From NCBI GenBank assembly GCA_938743325.2, contig OW568866.1:620001-684000 (forward strand): DNA of 64,000 nucleotides, read 5' to 3'. This document shows, piece after piece, positions 1 through 8,915 of this stretch (within the stretch, counting starts at the first letter, position 1; every line of letters starts with the position of its first letter). The stretch comes from Pycnococcus provasolii. Its lineage: Eukaryota > Chlorophyta > Pseudoscourfieldiophyceae > Pseudoscourfieldiales > Pycnococcaceae. Both the position numbers and the translations under genes were made by a program. A model generated the notes under the pieces. The model was not told the DNA's origin. It did not search any database and worked only from the letters and a program-made list of their open reading frames with translations.

Positions 1-106
1 CCTTTGTTTTTCACCCAAACAAAACCATTTCAACGTTGGCTAACCTCTTCCTACCCTCCAACTTAAAAATAAATAATTGGCAAACGTAAACAGACACGCT
101 CACCAG

Positions 107-2180
107 GCAACGACGCGAGGCGCAGCGCGAGCAGGAGGGAGACACGCCCGCCGCAGACGACGACCTGCAGCAGTTACCCGCCGTGCTGACGCGACGATTC
201 GAGGTGCTGTTCACGAACGCCGTCAAGCCGGAGGACCTCAAGCCAACAGCAACTACCACGGACAAGGATAAGCTGTCGGAGGCGGCAGTCCTTCCACTGC
301 GTGCCCTTACCGCCGACCGCATCGGAAGCCTCGTCTGCGTGCGCGGCATCATCACCAAGGTGACGGACGTCAAGCCGCAACTTCAGGTGGCGACGTACAC
401 GTGCGACGAGTGCGGATTCGAGATCTACCAGGAAATTACCGGTGGGCAATACATGCCCATCACCGAGTGCCCCGCCACCGTCTGTCGCACGCGCAAGGTG
501 AACGGGTCGCTCTTCCACCAGCCACGTGGCTCGAAGTTCGTCAAGTACCAGGAGGTGAAGCTGCAGGAGCTGTCAGGCGACGTTCCCATCGGACACACAC
601 CGCGAAGCTTGACGATCCACGTGCGAGGAACGCTCACGCGAACCGCGAGCGCGGGCGACTCCGTCGCGATCACCGGCATCTTTCTGCCCGTGCCATTTAC
701 CGGATACAAGGCAATGCGCGCGGGGCTCATCGCAGACACCTACCTGGAGGCGATGAACATCTGCAAGGAGAAGCAATCGTTCGACGAATCGCGCGGAACG
801 GCGGAAGGCGGATCGGCGGACGGGAGCGCGGAGGCTGCGGAAGCTGCCGCGGCGGACGGGAACCAGGAGGGCGCCATTGTTCCCGTTGAAGGCGCGGCGG
901 GAGGTGCAGCGTTCGTCATGGATGCCGAGGAGATCGCGGCGCGCCACATCGCCAACTCGCCGGATGCCTACGACCGGCTTGCGCGCAGTATCGCGCCAGA
1001 AATTTACGGGTTCGTCGACGTGAAGAAGGCGCTGCTACTGCTGCTCGTAGGCGCGCCAACGCGCCAGCTCACCGACGGCCTTCGAATCCGAGGCGACGTA
1101 CACATCTGCCTGATGGGCGATCCTGGAGTGGCGAAGAGTCAGCTGCTAAAGCAGGTGTGCCAGGTGGCACCTCGCTCCGTCTACACGACAGGTCGCGGTA
1201 GCAGCGGAGTTGGCCTCACGGCAGCCGTGACGCGCGACGCGGTGACGAACGAGCTCGTTCTCGAGGGCGGCGCGCTCGTCCTGGCGGACAACGGCGTCTG
1301 CTGCATCGACGAGTTCGACAAGATGGACGAGTCTGACCGAACGGCGATTCACGAGGTTATGGAGCAGCAGACGGTGAGCATTGCCAAGGCGGGTATCACC
1401 ACCACGCTCAACGCGCGCACGTCGGTGCTGTCGGCAGCCAACCCCAAGTACGGCCGCTACGACCTTCGCGCCACGCCGAGCGAAAACATCGACATGCCCG
1501 CGGCGCTGCTCAGCCGCTTCGACCTCCTCTTCCTCATCCTCGACCGATCGGACCGTGACCGCGACGAGAGGCTCGCACACCACGTGCTGCACGTGCACGC
1601 GCATGGTGCGGCGCCTGATCCGGATGCTGAGGTTACCGCCGCGGGGCTGACGCCCGAGCAGCTTCGCAGCTACATCTCCGTCGCCCGTCGCCGCGACCCG
1701 CTGGTGCCCACAGGCCTTGCGGACTACGTGGCAGCTGCGTACGCCGAGCTTCGCAAGGAAGAGGCTGCGACGGACCGACCGCACAGCTACACCACGGCGC
1801 GCACGCTGCTGGCAGTTCTGCGACTTGGCTCCGCGCTTGCCCGCCTTCGCCTGGCGGATGAGGTGGCGCAGGCTGACGTGGATGAGGCGCTGCGCCTGAT
1901 GCGCGTGTCGAAGGCGAGCTTGTATGCAGAGGCTGAGGATGCCGGCGATGCGCGCCGACGCCGTGCGGATCCCGTGAGCGCGGCATTTGCGCTGATCCGA
2001 GAGGAGGCAATTCGAACGGACGCGAGCGTGGTGACCCACGAGCGCTGCGCGGAGCTCGCGACGGGAGCGGGCATCAGCGCGGAGGATCTAGAGGAGTGCC
2101 TGAACGAGTACGCGGAGTTGAACGTCTGGGTGCTGAACGACAACCGCGATGTTGTGCTCGTCGGCGGCGCGGACGAATGA
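107..2180 (+). CDS. MCM7: MCM7 replicative helicase subunit, 5' partial
   Basis: MCM7 is one of six subunits of the MCM2-7 ring that licenses origins and unwinds DNA in the nucleus. The protein matches MCM7 along its length: a four-cysteine zinc motif (CDEC then two further Cys, nt about 400-495), Walker A GDPGVAKS (about nt 1117), Walker B CIDEFDKM (about nt 1300) and the arginine finger SRFD (about nt 1512). The frame is open upstream to a stop at 87-89 and has no ATG. A CTAAC branch-like site at 40-44 and an AG at 105-106 suggest that this is a downstream exon. Roughly the first 100 residues would then lie outside the window. A low-complexity Ala/Gly/Glu insert sits before the AAA+ core. 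It ends 88 bp from the convergent J-domain gene. Identity is certain; the exact acceptor is inferred. Confidence 0.95.
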
Positions 2181-2268
2181 GGAGGAGAATATCGCATTTT
2201 GTTGGGCGGCGGCTTTGCTCGGGCGGAGGGTTATAGATAAGAAAAAAACAGAGTAAAGAAAGATTGTG

Positions 2269-3156
2269 TCACAAGGCTCTTCGCCGGTTAGCGCCAACAC
2301 CCGCTGGTCGAGCAACGCTGCCACGTAAACTCGATCCCGATGCGCGTGCCACGTGAACGACTGCCGAACCATCTTCGTCGTCGCCGTCACGAACGTGGGT
2401 TTGCGCACCTGCGGTATCGACCCGTGGTCTGGCAGATGGAGCGTCGTGGCCGTCGTCGTCGTCGTCATTTTCCTCCTGCGCCTGTAGCCTCTCCCGTTTT
2501 CTTTTCGCAAGCTGGCGTGCTCTTTCACGCTGTGCATTCACCTGCGCGACAATGTCCGCGTGAAACGCGCTCGCCTGTGCCGCCTGGTGTTCGTTCACGC
2601 GCTGGGCGCGTGCTCTGAGCACCTCCGGCATCGCCGAGACATCGCCCGCTGCCGCGGCAGCGTGGTCGTACCCCCCCTTTTGCTTCACTTCCGCGCGGTA
2701 CTTGTCGGCGTATGCGCGCACCGCGGCGTCCCGTTCCTCCGGCTGTCTTAGCATGCGGGAGCACTCCTTGAGCGCCTGGAACGCGTCGCGAGCCTCTTCA
2801 CTCGGATTTTTGTCGGGGTGCACAGCCCTCGCACGCTCACGGTACGCCTTTGAGATTTCCGCATCCGTGATTGTCCACGTCGCCTCGCCTGTGACGTCGT
2901 CGACGACGGGCGTGGCTATGCCAAGCGCGTCGAACGGGTTGGACGCGCGGTGGGCACGCAGGATGGTGCGCGGAAGAAGCGAGGATGCGTCAGCTGACTC
3001 TCTTGTGAGGACATCTTGAGGCCCCTCTTGAGGAACTGCTAGTGACGATACCGATGCCCCAGTATTACTGACCACATCATCACGGCGACGATGAATTTCC
3101 GCGTGCGCCAAAGAGAACGCCTTCTCGAACAACTTCCCACTTTGCAAGGGGGCCAT
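2269..3156 (-). CDS. J-domain protein (DNAJC8/SPF31-like)
   Basis: This is a 295-residue Hsp70 co-chaperone candidate. A J domain lies in the middle: the NPFDALGI start, helix II with AYRERARAVHPDKNP containing the essential HPD, then a helix III-like stretch. It is followed by a Lys/Arg/Glu-rich helix, a run of five Asp and a low-complexity tail. The order of J domain then charged helix recalls DNAJC8/SPF31, a spliceosome-associated protein, but the tail is not close enough for a firm assignment. I chose the ATG at 3156 (MAPLQSGK); upstream in-frame codons to 3276 are open but not protein-like. The C-terminal 45 residues look poorly conserved, so an unseen intron or frame error there is possible. 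Confidence 0.75.
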   Translation of the reverse strand: MAPLQSGKLFEKAFSLAHAEIHRRRDDVVSNTGASVSSLAVPQEGPQDVLTRESADASSLLPRTILRAHRASNPFDALGIATPVVDDVTGEATWTITDAEISKAYRERARAVHPDKNPSEEARDAFQALKECSRMLRQPEERDAAVRAYADKYRAEVKQKGGYDHAAAAAGDVSAMPEVLRARAQRVNEHQAAQASAFHADIVAQVNAQRERARQLAKRKRERLQAQEENDDDDDGHDAPSARPRVDTAGAQTHVRDGDDEDGSAVVHVARASGSSLRGSVARPAGVGANRRRAL

Positions 3157-3631
3157 GGGATTACGATCGCGCAGTGAGCAAGAAGGTGAAGAAACGTTAC
3201 CAAACTGGGTATGGCGGCGGTGATGAGTGGGCAAAACATAAAAGGGTTGTAATAAACCCCCAATCACATACCTCAATCACATCGCTCCCAACCAAACCCC
3301 CAATTGGTGCAATTTCAATTCTTCGCCTTTTTAGTTTATTGTACGATTCTACCGAAAGGTTTAGTCGGGGTAAACGGTAGAGGGCCCCCTCTGAGGTGCC
3401 GAGCCGCGGGGTGGCTCGGCTGCTAGGGTTTAAGGTGGTCTCCCTCGGACCACCATTCCTGCTGCTGGTTGCGCTGTTCGCGCAACCTTTGCAGCCACAC
3501 GTGTCGAGACGCGTGGGATCACTGACGTGAGGAGTTCACAAGTGAACTACCTATCTTGTTACTCCGAGGAGATTTCTGATTTAGTTACTACTCCGAGGAG
3601 ATTTTGATTAAGTGCTTGAGGGCACTTGCAT
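3157..3631. other. Gene-free stretch with a cluster of five stem-loops
   Basis: No gene is supported here. Between 3398 and 3548 five inverted repeats follow each other closely. They are 3398-3405/3413-3420 (8-bp stem), 3434-3440/3448-3454 (7 bp), 3467-3474/3480-3487 (8 bp), 3495-3502/3509-3516 (8 bp with one mismatch) and 3533-3539/3542-3548 (7 bp, 2-nt loop). The 10-mer CTCCGAGGAG then occurs twice, near 3563 and 3591. Confidence 0.7.
3412..3490 (+). repeat. 79-bp direct repeat, copy 1
   Basis: By eye this is identical to 3996-4074. The copy holds the second and third stem-loops of the cluster and half of the first. The two copies bracket about 505 bp that contains the start and most of an unidentified ORF. 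Confidence 0.85.
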
Positions 3632-4150
3632 ATGGCAGCTGTTGCACAAGAGCCACCTGAGATTGTGGCCTTGCGTTTGCAGTTGCAGATTGCGGAAGCT
3701 CAACGTGATCAAGCTGTGGCTGAGGCCCAAGGCAGAGCTGTTGCGCCTGTAGGACAACAGCCGGTGCAGCTTAACTATTTGCTTCCGAGGGATTTCGAGG
3801 AGGTCGTCTCTGCTGATCTTTTCCCTCGCGACGGTGTTGGTCGTCAAGGTGCAGTCAACCCGCTTCGCCTTGATAACGATCTTGCCATAACCGAGTACTC
3901 TAGACGCAAGTCTAAGCACCAGGTGTGGACGTATCGGCGATCGCGTACAGCTGGTGCTTACCTCGAGCTTGTTGTATCCGCTTTGGGAGACGTCATGGCT
4001 CGGCTGCTAGGGTTTAAGGTGGTCTCCCTCGGACCACCATTCCTGCTGCTGGTTGCGCTGTTCGCGCAACCTTTCCCACCCGCCCGCCCTGACTATGGGT
4101 TGCTGGGGGCCATTCAGGATTTAATTTTGGGTTGTAACCACGTCATTTGA
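3632..4150 (+). CDS. Unidentified 172-residue ORF spanning a direct repeat
   Basis: The ORF starts at the ATG at 3632 (MAAVAQEPPE). Its first half looks like real protein, with a helical Leu/Ala/Glu/Gln-rich stretch and then a mixed charged region (RRKSKHQVWTYRRS). Its last 52 codons run through the second 79-bp repeat and beyond, where the sequence is probably not coding. It overlaps the sirtuin 3' end on the opposite strand by 30 bp. I do not recognise a family. A fragment of a mobile element (Gag-like helical region) is one possibility and a lineage-specific gene is another; neither is demonstrated. Confidence 0.3.
   Translation: MAAVAQEPPEIVALRLQLQIAEAQRDQAVAEAQGRAVAPVGQQPVQLNYLLPRDFEEVVSADLFPRDGVGRQGAVNPLRLDNDLAITEYSRRKSKHQVWTYRRSRTAGAYLELVVSALGDVMARLLGFKVVSLGPPFLLLVALFAQPFPPARPDYGLLGAIQDLILGCNHVI
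3996..4074 (+). repeat. 79-bp direct repeat, copy 2
   Basis: Second copy of 3412-3490, in the same orientation. It retains the 7-bp and 8-bp stem-loops (GGTGGTC/GACCACC and GGTTGCGC/GCGCAACC). Confidence 0.85.
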
Positions 4151-5182
4151 CCTTTTGGCAGAATTGTTTGGGTCCTCGGGTTTATTTACAGATTCCCGTA
4201 ACACATCTTGGCTCATCTTCGCCATGTGTAGTGAGCTCCTTGATAAGAGTTTGTCGAGCCAGCCGAGCCGTTTCGCCAACTCCACGCAAATGTCGTCGCT
4301 CGCACCTAGTAGAAGCTCATCCGTGGCGCGCGAGCCGAAGCTGCCAGCAACCTCCATATTGACGAGAACGCGCGTGGAAGATTCACAAAACTCGGGCACG
4401 GAGTTGGCCGGGCCAACTGTCAGCGACGTTCCCAAGACAAGGCACACGTCACATGCGGGGCAGTCCGTGTGGAGGTGTTCGAAGAATGCGCTTGGGAGAG
4501 CGCTGCCGTAGAGAACTGTGCTCGGTTTCACTTGATCCTTTCCACAGTTTAGGCACGCGATTCCACGACTTATACTCGGCGCCTCATCATCCGTGCCGTC
4601 GTCGTATATGTTGCGCACGTTTTTACGCACCTCGTCCTGGAACTGTTCAAGCGGGTAAGCTGCGCCGCAAGATTCGCACTTAATTTCGCCGAGGCTTCCG
4701 TGTACCGGCAAGATTCGCTCAGCGCTTAGGTTCGATACGCCGTAGTCGAGTCCGTCAATGTTTTGCGTAAAACATCGAGTGAGAAGCTGGTGCTCGTCGA
4801 GCAGGCCGAGGAAGTGGTGCGTGAGAGTCGGGAGCCACTTTCCCTTGTTGATGTTGAGTATGAATGGCCGACGCAGCTCCAGGTATGGAAGTGGGTTGAC
4901 TTGAAAGATTTCCTTTGAGACAACCGCCGTGGGGTCACGTTTCATCATACGTCTCTGCGTCTCTGATGCCGTAAGCAGTTCCGGCTTGAGCGTGTCGTAC
5001 ATGCCTCCCGGTGACCTGAAGTCCGGTATTCCTGAGGAGACGGAGACACCCGCGCCTGTGAGCACCACCACGGATCGCGGGCGCGCTTTCCTTAAGAGAA
5101 GCGCGACGCGGTCGAGCGACGACGACAGAGCAGCGACATGAGAGGGGGACGGACACGCACGGGCACGGGGGGGAGGCGACAT
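4121..5182 (-). CDS. Sirtuin, NAD-dependent protein deacylase (SIR2 family)
   Basis: Sirtuins remove acetyl or other acyl groups from lysines using NAD. All family signatures are present. These are the nucleotide-binding GAGVS followed by GIPDFRSPGGMY (class I style), the TQNID motif, the catalytic HGS histidine, a zinc site of two Cys-X2-Cys pairs (CESC and CLNC), and GTSL near the C-terminal Rossmann part. The product is 353 residues from the ATG at 5182 (MSPPPRARA). The frame stays open upstream to 5428, but that part is made of tandem DNA repeats and is unlikely to be translated. A Ser/Asn-rich tail follows the domain. It is divergent from the kinesin gene. The SIRT1-3-like grouping is inferred from the FRSPGGMY motif. 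Confidence 0.93.
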   Translation of the reverse strand: MSPPPRARACPSPSHVAALSSSLDRVALLLRKARPRSVVVLTGAGVSVSSGIPDFRSPGGMYDTLKPELLTASETQRRMMKRDPTAVVSKEIFQVNPLPYLELRRPFILNINKGKWLPTLTHHFLGLLDEHQLLTRCFTQNIDGLDYGVSNLSAERILPVHGSLGEIKCESCGAAYPLEQFQDEVRKNVRNIYDDGTDDEAPSISRGIACLNCGKDQVKPSTVLYGSALPSAFFEHLHTDCPACDVCLVLGTSLTVGPANSVPEFCESSTRVLVNMEVAGSFGSRATDELLLGASDDICVELAKRLGWLDKLLSRSSLHMAKMSQDVLRESVNKPEDPNNSAKRSNDVVTTQN

Positions 5183-5272
5183 CAGTACAGTACAGTGATT
5201 GGGCCAGCCGAAACCTCCCCCTGGGGGTGCCAGGTGGAGGTGTGGGCACAGCCTTGCACGCGTGCAGCGAAC

Positions 5273-5412
5273 CCAACCCCGAACTATATGAATTTTCCCT
5301 GAAACTAACCCCGAATCATATGAATTTTCCCTAAAACTAACCCCGAATGATATGAATTTCCCTACTAACCCCGAATGATATGAATTTCCCCTATGAGTAA
5401 AACTAACCCCTA
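5273..5412. repeat. Four degenerate ~34-bp tandem repeats upstream of the sirtuin
   Basis: The unit reads roughly ACTAACCCCGAATGATATGA followed by ATTTTCCCT and is repeated four times, with shortening of the later units. It lies in the 430-bp gap between the divergent sirtuin and kinesin starts, so it may belong to a promoter or 5' UTR. A CCAAT-type box (ATTGG) at about 5199 is nearer the sirtuin start. Confidence 0.75.
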
Positions 5413-5612
5413 AAGGTAAACCCGACACACCGTTCCCTGACGTCCGTTGTTAACTCCTCCCCTTCAGGTTCGAGCCGTTTTCCTCCCCCCCCTTTTTTGG
5501 GCACTTGGGGGAGCTAATAAGGTTAGCTGTCAATTTATTGGGTTCATTACTACCTTAGAACAAAGCTATAGGTATGTCGCCGCCTCCAGGGCATGGAGAA
5601 GTTCCAAGCAGC

Positions 5613-8600
5613 ATGGAGAATATCAGCGTGACCGTACGTGTTCGTCCTTTGAATGCACGTGAACTTGGTGGGACTGCCTCTGCATCTGGGGTTGGCTCTG
5701 GGGATCATCCGTCTCTTTCCGTGTGGAATGTCACGCCAACGTCGCTCTGTGCGGGCTTGCCTCCAGCATCGTCGGTGGCGTCGTCGTCATCGTCGTCATC
5801 GACTTCATCCTCACAAAATGCCAACTTGGGCAATAATGGCGGCGGCGACGAATACACGTTCGACCACGCCTTTGACCAAAACGCTTCCAACGGCATGATC
5901 TACGAAGCACGCACGAAACATATCATACAGGCCGTCGCTTCAGGATTCAACGGTACCGTCTTCGCGTACGGACAGACATCCTCGGGGAAAACGCACACCA
6001 TGAAGGGAAACTCAGCCGAGGATCCTGGAATCATACCGAGAGCTGTCACGGACATCTTCGCGTGCCTGCACTCCAACGCAGACCGAGAATTTCTCGTACG
6101 CGTCTCGTACCTCGAGCTGTACAACGAGGACATCATGGACCTTCTCGACGAACCGGCGCCACTCACTGGAGAGGCGGCTAAGGATATGAAGCCGCCGCCG
6201 CAGAGAAAACTGCAAATCCACGAGAGCGTCGAGAGAGGAGTCTACGTCGCTGGCCTGCGTGAGGTGCTCGTCACTAAGCCAGAGCAAGTGCTTGCGCTCA
6301 TGGAGCAGGGAGAGGCGAGGAGGCACGTGGGCGAGACGAATATGAACGCGCGATCGAGTCGAAGTCACACACTCTTCCGAATGGTTGTTGAGAGCAGACT
6401 GAAAGCAACGCAGGCTGCAGACAAGGATGTCAGCCCTGCGGATGCCGTGAACGTCAGCGTGCTTACGCTGGTTGACCTCGCGGGCTCGGAGAGGGCGAGC
6501 AAGACGGGCGCAGAGGGAAGCAGACTGAAGGAAGGCGCGCACATCAACAAAAGTCTGCTGACGCTCGGCACAGTGATCAACAAACTTAGCGATGGTCGCT
6601 GCGACGCTCGGCACATCCCTTACCGCGACTCAAAACTCACACGAATCCTGCAGCCAAGCCTGGGTGGAAATGCCAAGACGGCGATCATCTGCAATGTCAC
6701 GCCCAGCCCGCTGCACATGGAGGAAACGCTGAGCACACTGCGCTTTGCTTCACGTGCAAAGCAAGTGACAAATAATGCAGTCGTCAACGAGGTGCTTAGC
6801 GATCAGGCGCTGCTCCGCCGTCAGGCGGAGGAGATCAACTCGCTCAACCGTCGCCTCAAGGGATTGTCTTCGGGAGGTAGCGCAAACCTGGACGAACGCA
6901 CGGAACTCGAGGAACAAATTGAGCAGGTCCGCCGCGAGGCTCTTGACAAGGAGCGCGAGAACGACTTGCTTCGTGCGGAGCTCGCTGAGCGCGCGACGAA
7001 GAGCGACGAGCAGGAAAAGCGCATTGCAAACTTGAGTCGAATTGTGCTCAGCTCAGCCCTTGACGGTGGGGACAGCCGCGCTAGTGCAATTGGTGGCAGT
7101 GGCGATGTAGGCACGGGGAGTAGGCGCAAGCGACGCGAAACGTGGTGCTTTGGTAAGGCAAAAGCCGCACTGCCGTCCTCCGGCAGTAACGTTGTCATGG
7201 ATACGGCAGCTGCGGCTGCGGTACCTAGTTCACGCTCGAGAGGCCGTGGAACCGCGGAGCCAGTAAATTTCGGGGACCTGATTGGGACTGGCGGTGGTGA
7301 CTTCGTGAGCATTCCGGAGGACTTTGAAGAGACTCGTACCAGCCCAAGCAAGGAGGAAACGTTCAACGAAGATGATGACAAAACGATGGTACTAGGTCCC
7401 GTGATTTCTGCCGACCTCGATGCCGAGAGACCATCGTGCAAAGAGCTGAGCGCATCGATCGAGGACGCCGAGACGCCTGATTCGACCGCGCGCGAGGAGC
7501 TGAGCGCATCGCTGGAGGCTGCCGAGACACGTGAGGCATCCGTGCGCGAGGAACTGGCGCAGGCGCGTGCCGAGCTCGACGTCGAGCGATCATCGCGTGA
7601 GGCTGCCGAGGCGCGTGAGGCGTCTGTACGCGAGGAACTAGCGCAGGCGCGTGCCGAGCTCGACGCGGAGCGCGCATCGCGCGAGGAGCTGAGCGCATCA
7701 CAGGAGAACGCGTCGAGTGCGCTTGCTGATGAGCTGAGCGCGATGAAGGAGCGTGTCGCTTCGCTGGAGACTGCCGAGATGCGCGAGGCAGCAATGCGCG
7801 AGGAACTAGCGCAGGCGCGTGCCGAGCTCGACGCGGAGCGCGCATCGCGCGAGGAGCTGAGCGCATCACAGGAGAACGCGTCGAGTGCGCTTGCTGATGA
7901 GCTGAGCGCGATGAAGGAGCGTGTCGCTTCGCTGGAGACTGCCGAGATGCGCGAGGCAGCTGTACGCGAGGAACTAGCGCAGGCGCGTGCCGAGCTCGAC
8001 GCGGAACGCGTATCGCGCGAGGAGCTGAGCACATCACAGGAGAACGCGTCGAGTGCGCTTGCTGATGAGCTGAGCGCGATGAAGGAGCGTGTCGCTTCGC
8101 TGGAGACTGCCGAGATGCGCGAGGCAGCAATGCGCGAGGAACTAGCGCAGGCGCGTGCCGAGCTCGACGCGGAGCGCGCATCGCGCGAGGAGCTGAGCAC
8201 ATCACAGGAGAACGCGTCGAGTGCGCTTGCTGATGAGCTGAGCGCGATGAAGGAGCGTGTCGCTTCGCTGGAGACTGCCGAGATGCGCGAGGCAGCTGTA
8301 CGCGAGGAACTAGCGCAGGCGCGTGCCGAGCTCGACGCGGAACGCGCATCGCGCGAGGAGCTGAGCGCATCACAGGAGAACGCGTCGAGTGCGCTTGCTG
8401 ATGAGCTGAGCGCGATGAAGGAGCGTGTCGCTTCGCTGGAGACTGCCGAGATGCGCGAGGCAGCAATGCGCGAGGAACTAGCGCAGGCGCGTGCCGAACT
8501 CGACGCGGAACGCGCATCGCGCGAGGAGCTGAGCGCATCACAGGAGAACGCGTCGAGTGCGCTTGCTGATGAGCTGAGCGCGATGAAGGAGCGTGTCGCT

Positions 8601-8885
8601 TCGCTGGAGACTGCCGAGATGCGCGAGGCAGCAATGCGCGAGGAACTGGCGCAGGCGCGTGCCGAGCTCGACGCGGAACGCGCATCGCGCGAGCACATGA
8701 GCGCGATGAAGGAGCCTGCTGCGTCGTCGCCCGAGGACGCCGAGGTAGCAATGCGCGAGGAGCTTGCGCAGGCGCGCGCCGAGAAAGATCGGCGATGCGA
8801 GCAGTTGAAGAGGATGAATGCGGCATACGCTGCTCTAAAGAACAAGTACGTATCAGCGCTTGCAGACAAAGAGAATCAAGTTTAG
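5613..8885 (+). CDS. Kinesin-7 (CENP-E-like) motor with a repeated coiled-coil tail
   Basis: This is a microtubule motor of 1090 residues, counted from MENISVTVRVRPLN at 5613 (an in-frame ATG at 5574 adds 13 residues). The motor is complete: P-loop GQTSSGKT (residues 120-127), switch I NARSSRSHTLF, switch II DLAGSE, and HIPYRDSKLTRIL. A Ser-rich insert interrupts the early motor. A neck coiled coil and a Ser/Gly linker follow. The tail, from about nt 7440, is a long coiled coil built from 56-residue tandem repeats. The N-terminal motor with a kinesin-7-like neck (SRAKQVTNNAVVNEV) suggests CENP-E-type function in chromosome or organelle positioning; the family call rests on these motifs, not on a tree. 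It ends 30 bp from the convergent methyltransferase gene. Confidence 0.93.
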   Translation: MENISVTVRVRPLNARELGGTASASGVGSGDHPSLSVWNVTPTSLCAGLPPASSVASSSSSSSTSSSQNANLGNNGGGDEYTFDHAFDQNASNGMIYEARTKHIIQAVASGFNGTVFAYGQTSSGKTHTMKGNSAEDPGIIPRAVTDIFACLHSNADREFLVRVSYLELYNEDIMDLLDEPAPLTGEAAKDMKPPPQRKLQIHESVERGVYVAGLREVLVTKPEQVLALMEQGEARRHVGETNMNARSSRSHTLFRMVVESRLKATQAADKDVSPADAVNVSVLTLVDLAGSERASKTGAEGSRLKEGAHINKSLLTLGTVINKLSDGRCDARHIPYRDSKLTRILQPSLGGNAKTAIICNVTPSPLHMEETLSTLRFASRAKQVTNNAVVNEVLSDQALLRRQAEEINSLNRRLKGLSSGGSANLDERTELEEQIEQVRREALDKERENDLLRAELAERATKSDEQEKRIANLSRIVLSSALDGGDSRASAIGGSGDVGTGSRRKRRETWCFGKAKAALPSSGSNVVMDTAAAAAVPSSRSRGRGTAEPVNFGDLIGTGGGDFVSIPEDFEETRTSPSKEETFNEDDDKTMVLGPVISADLDAERPSCKELSASIEDAETPDSTAREELSASLEAAETREASVREELAQARAELDVERSSREAAEAREASVREELAQARAELDAERASREELSASQENASSALADELSAMKERVASLETAEMREAAMREELAQARAELDAERASREELSASQENASSALADELSAMKERVASLETAEMREAAVREELAQARAELDAERVSREELSTSQENASSALADELSAMKERVASLETAEMREAAMREELAQARAELDAERASREELSTSQENASSALADELSAMKERVASLETAEMREAAVREELAQARAELDAERASREELSASQENASSALADELSAMKERVASLETAEMREAAMREELAQARAELDAERASREELSASQENASSALADELSAMKERVASLETAEMREAAMREELAQARAELDAERASREHMSAMKEPAASSPEDAEVAMREELAQARAEKDRRCEQLKRMNAAYAALKNKYVSALADKENQV
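7617..8690 (+). repeat. 168-bp tandem repeats coding for eight heptads each
   Basis: Six full units start at 7617, 7785, 7953, 8121, 8289 and 8457, and a partial seventh starts at 8625. Each codes for 56 residues, exactly eight heptads, so gain or loss of a unit keeps coiled-coil phase. Units differ at few positions (EASV/EAAM/EAAV at the start, SREELSASQ or SREELSTSQ). The M and V forms alternate through units 2 to 5. Confidence 0.95.
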
Positions 8886-8915
8886 GATATTTGAAAATTG
8901 AATTATGATCATACT

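Noticed and set aside
3412-4074. The 79-bp direct repeats as LTRs of a tiny retroelement
   Set aside because: They lack TG...CA ends, a primer site or target duplication, and are rich in stem-loops instead.
5183-5428. N-terminal extension of the sirtuin to 5428
   Set aside because: It is encoded by tandem DNA repeats, giving a repetitive peptide not expected in sirtuins.
6821-8869. A 682-codon Ser/Ala-rich frame antisense to the kinesin-7 gene
   Set aside because: It is an exact shadow of the 168-bp coiled-coil repeats; the sense strand has a complete motor.
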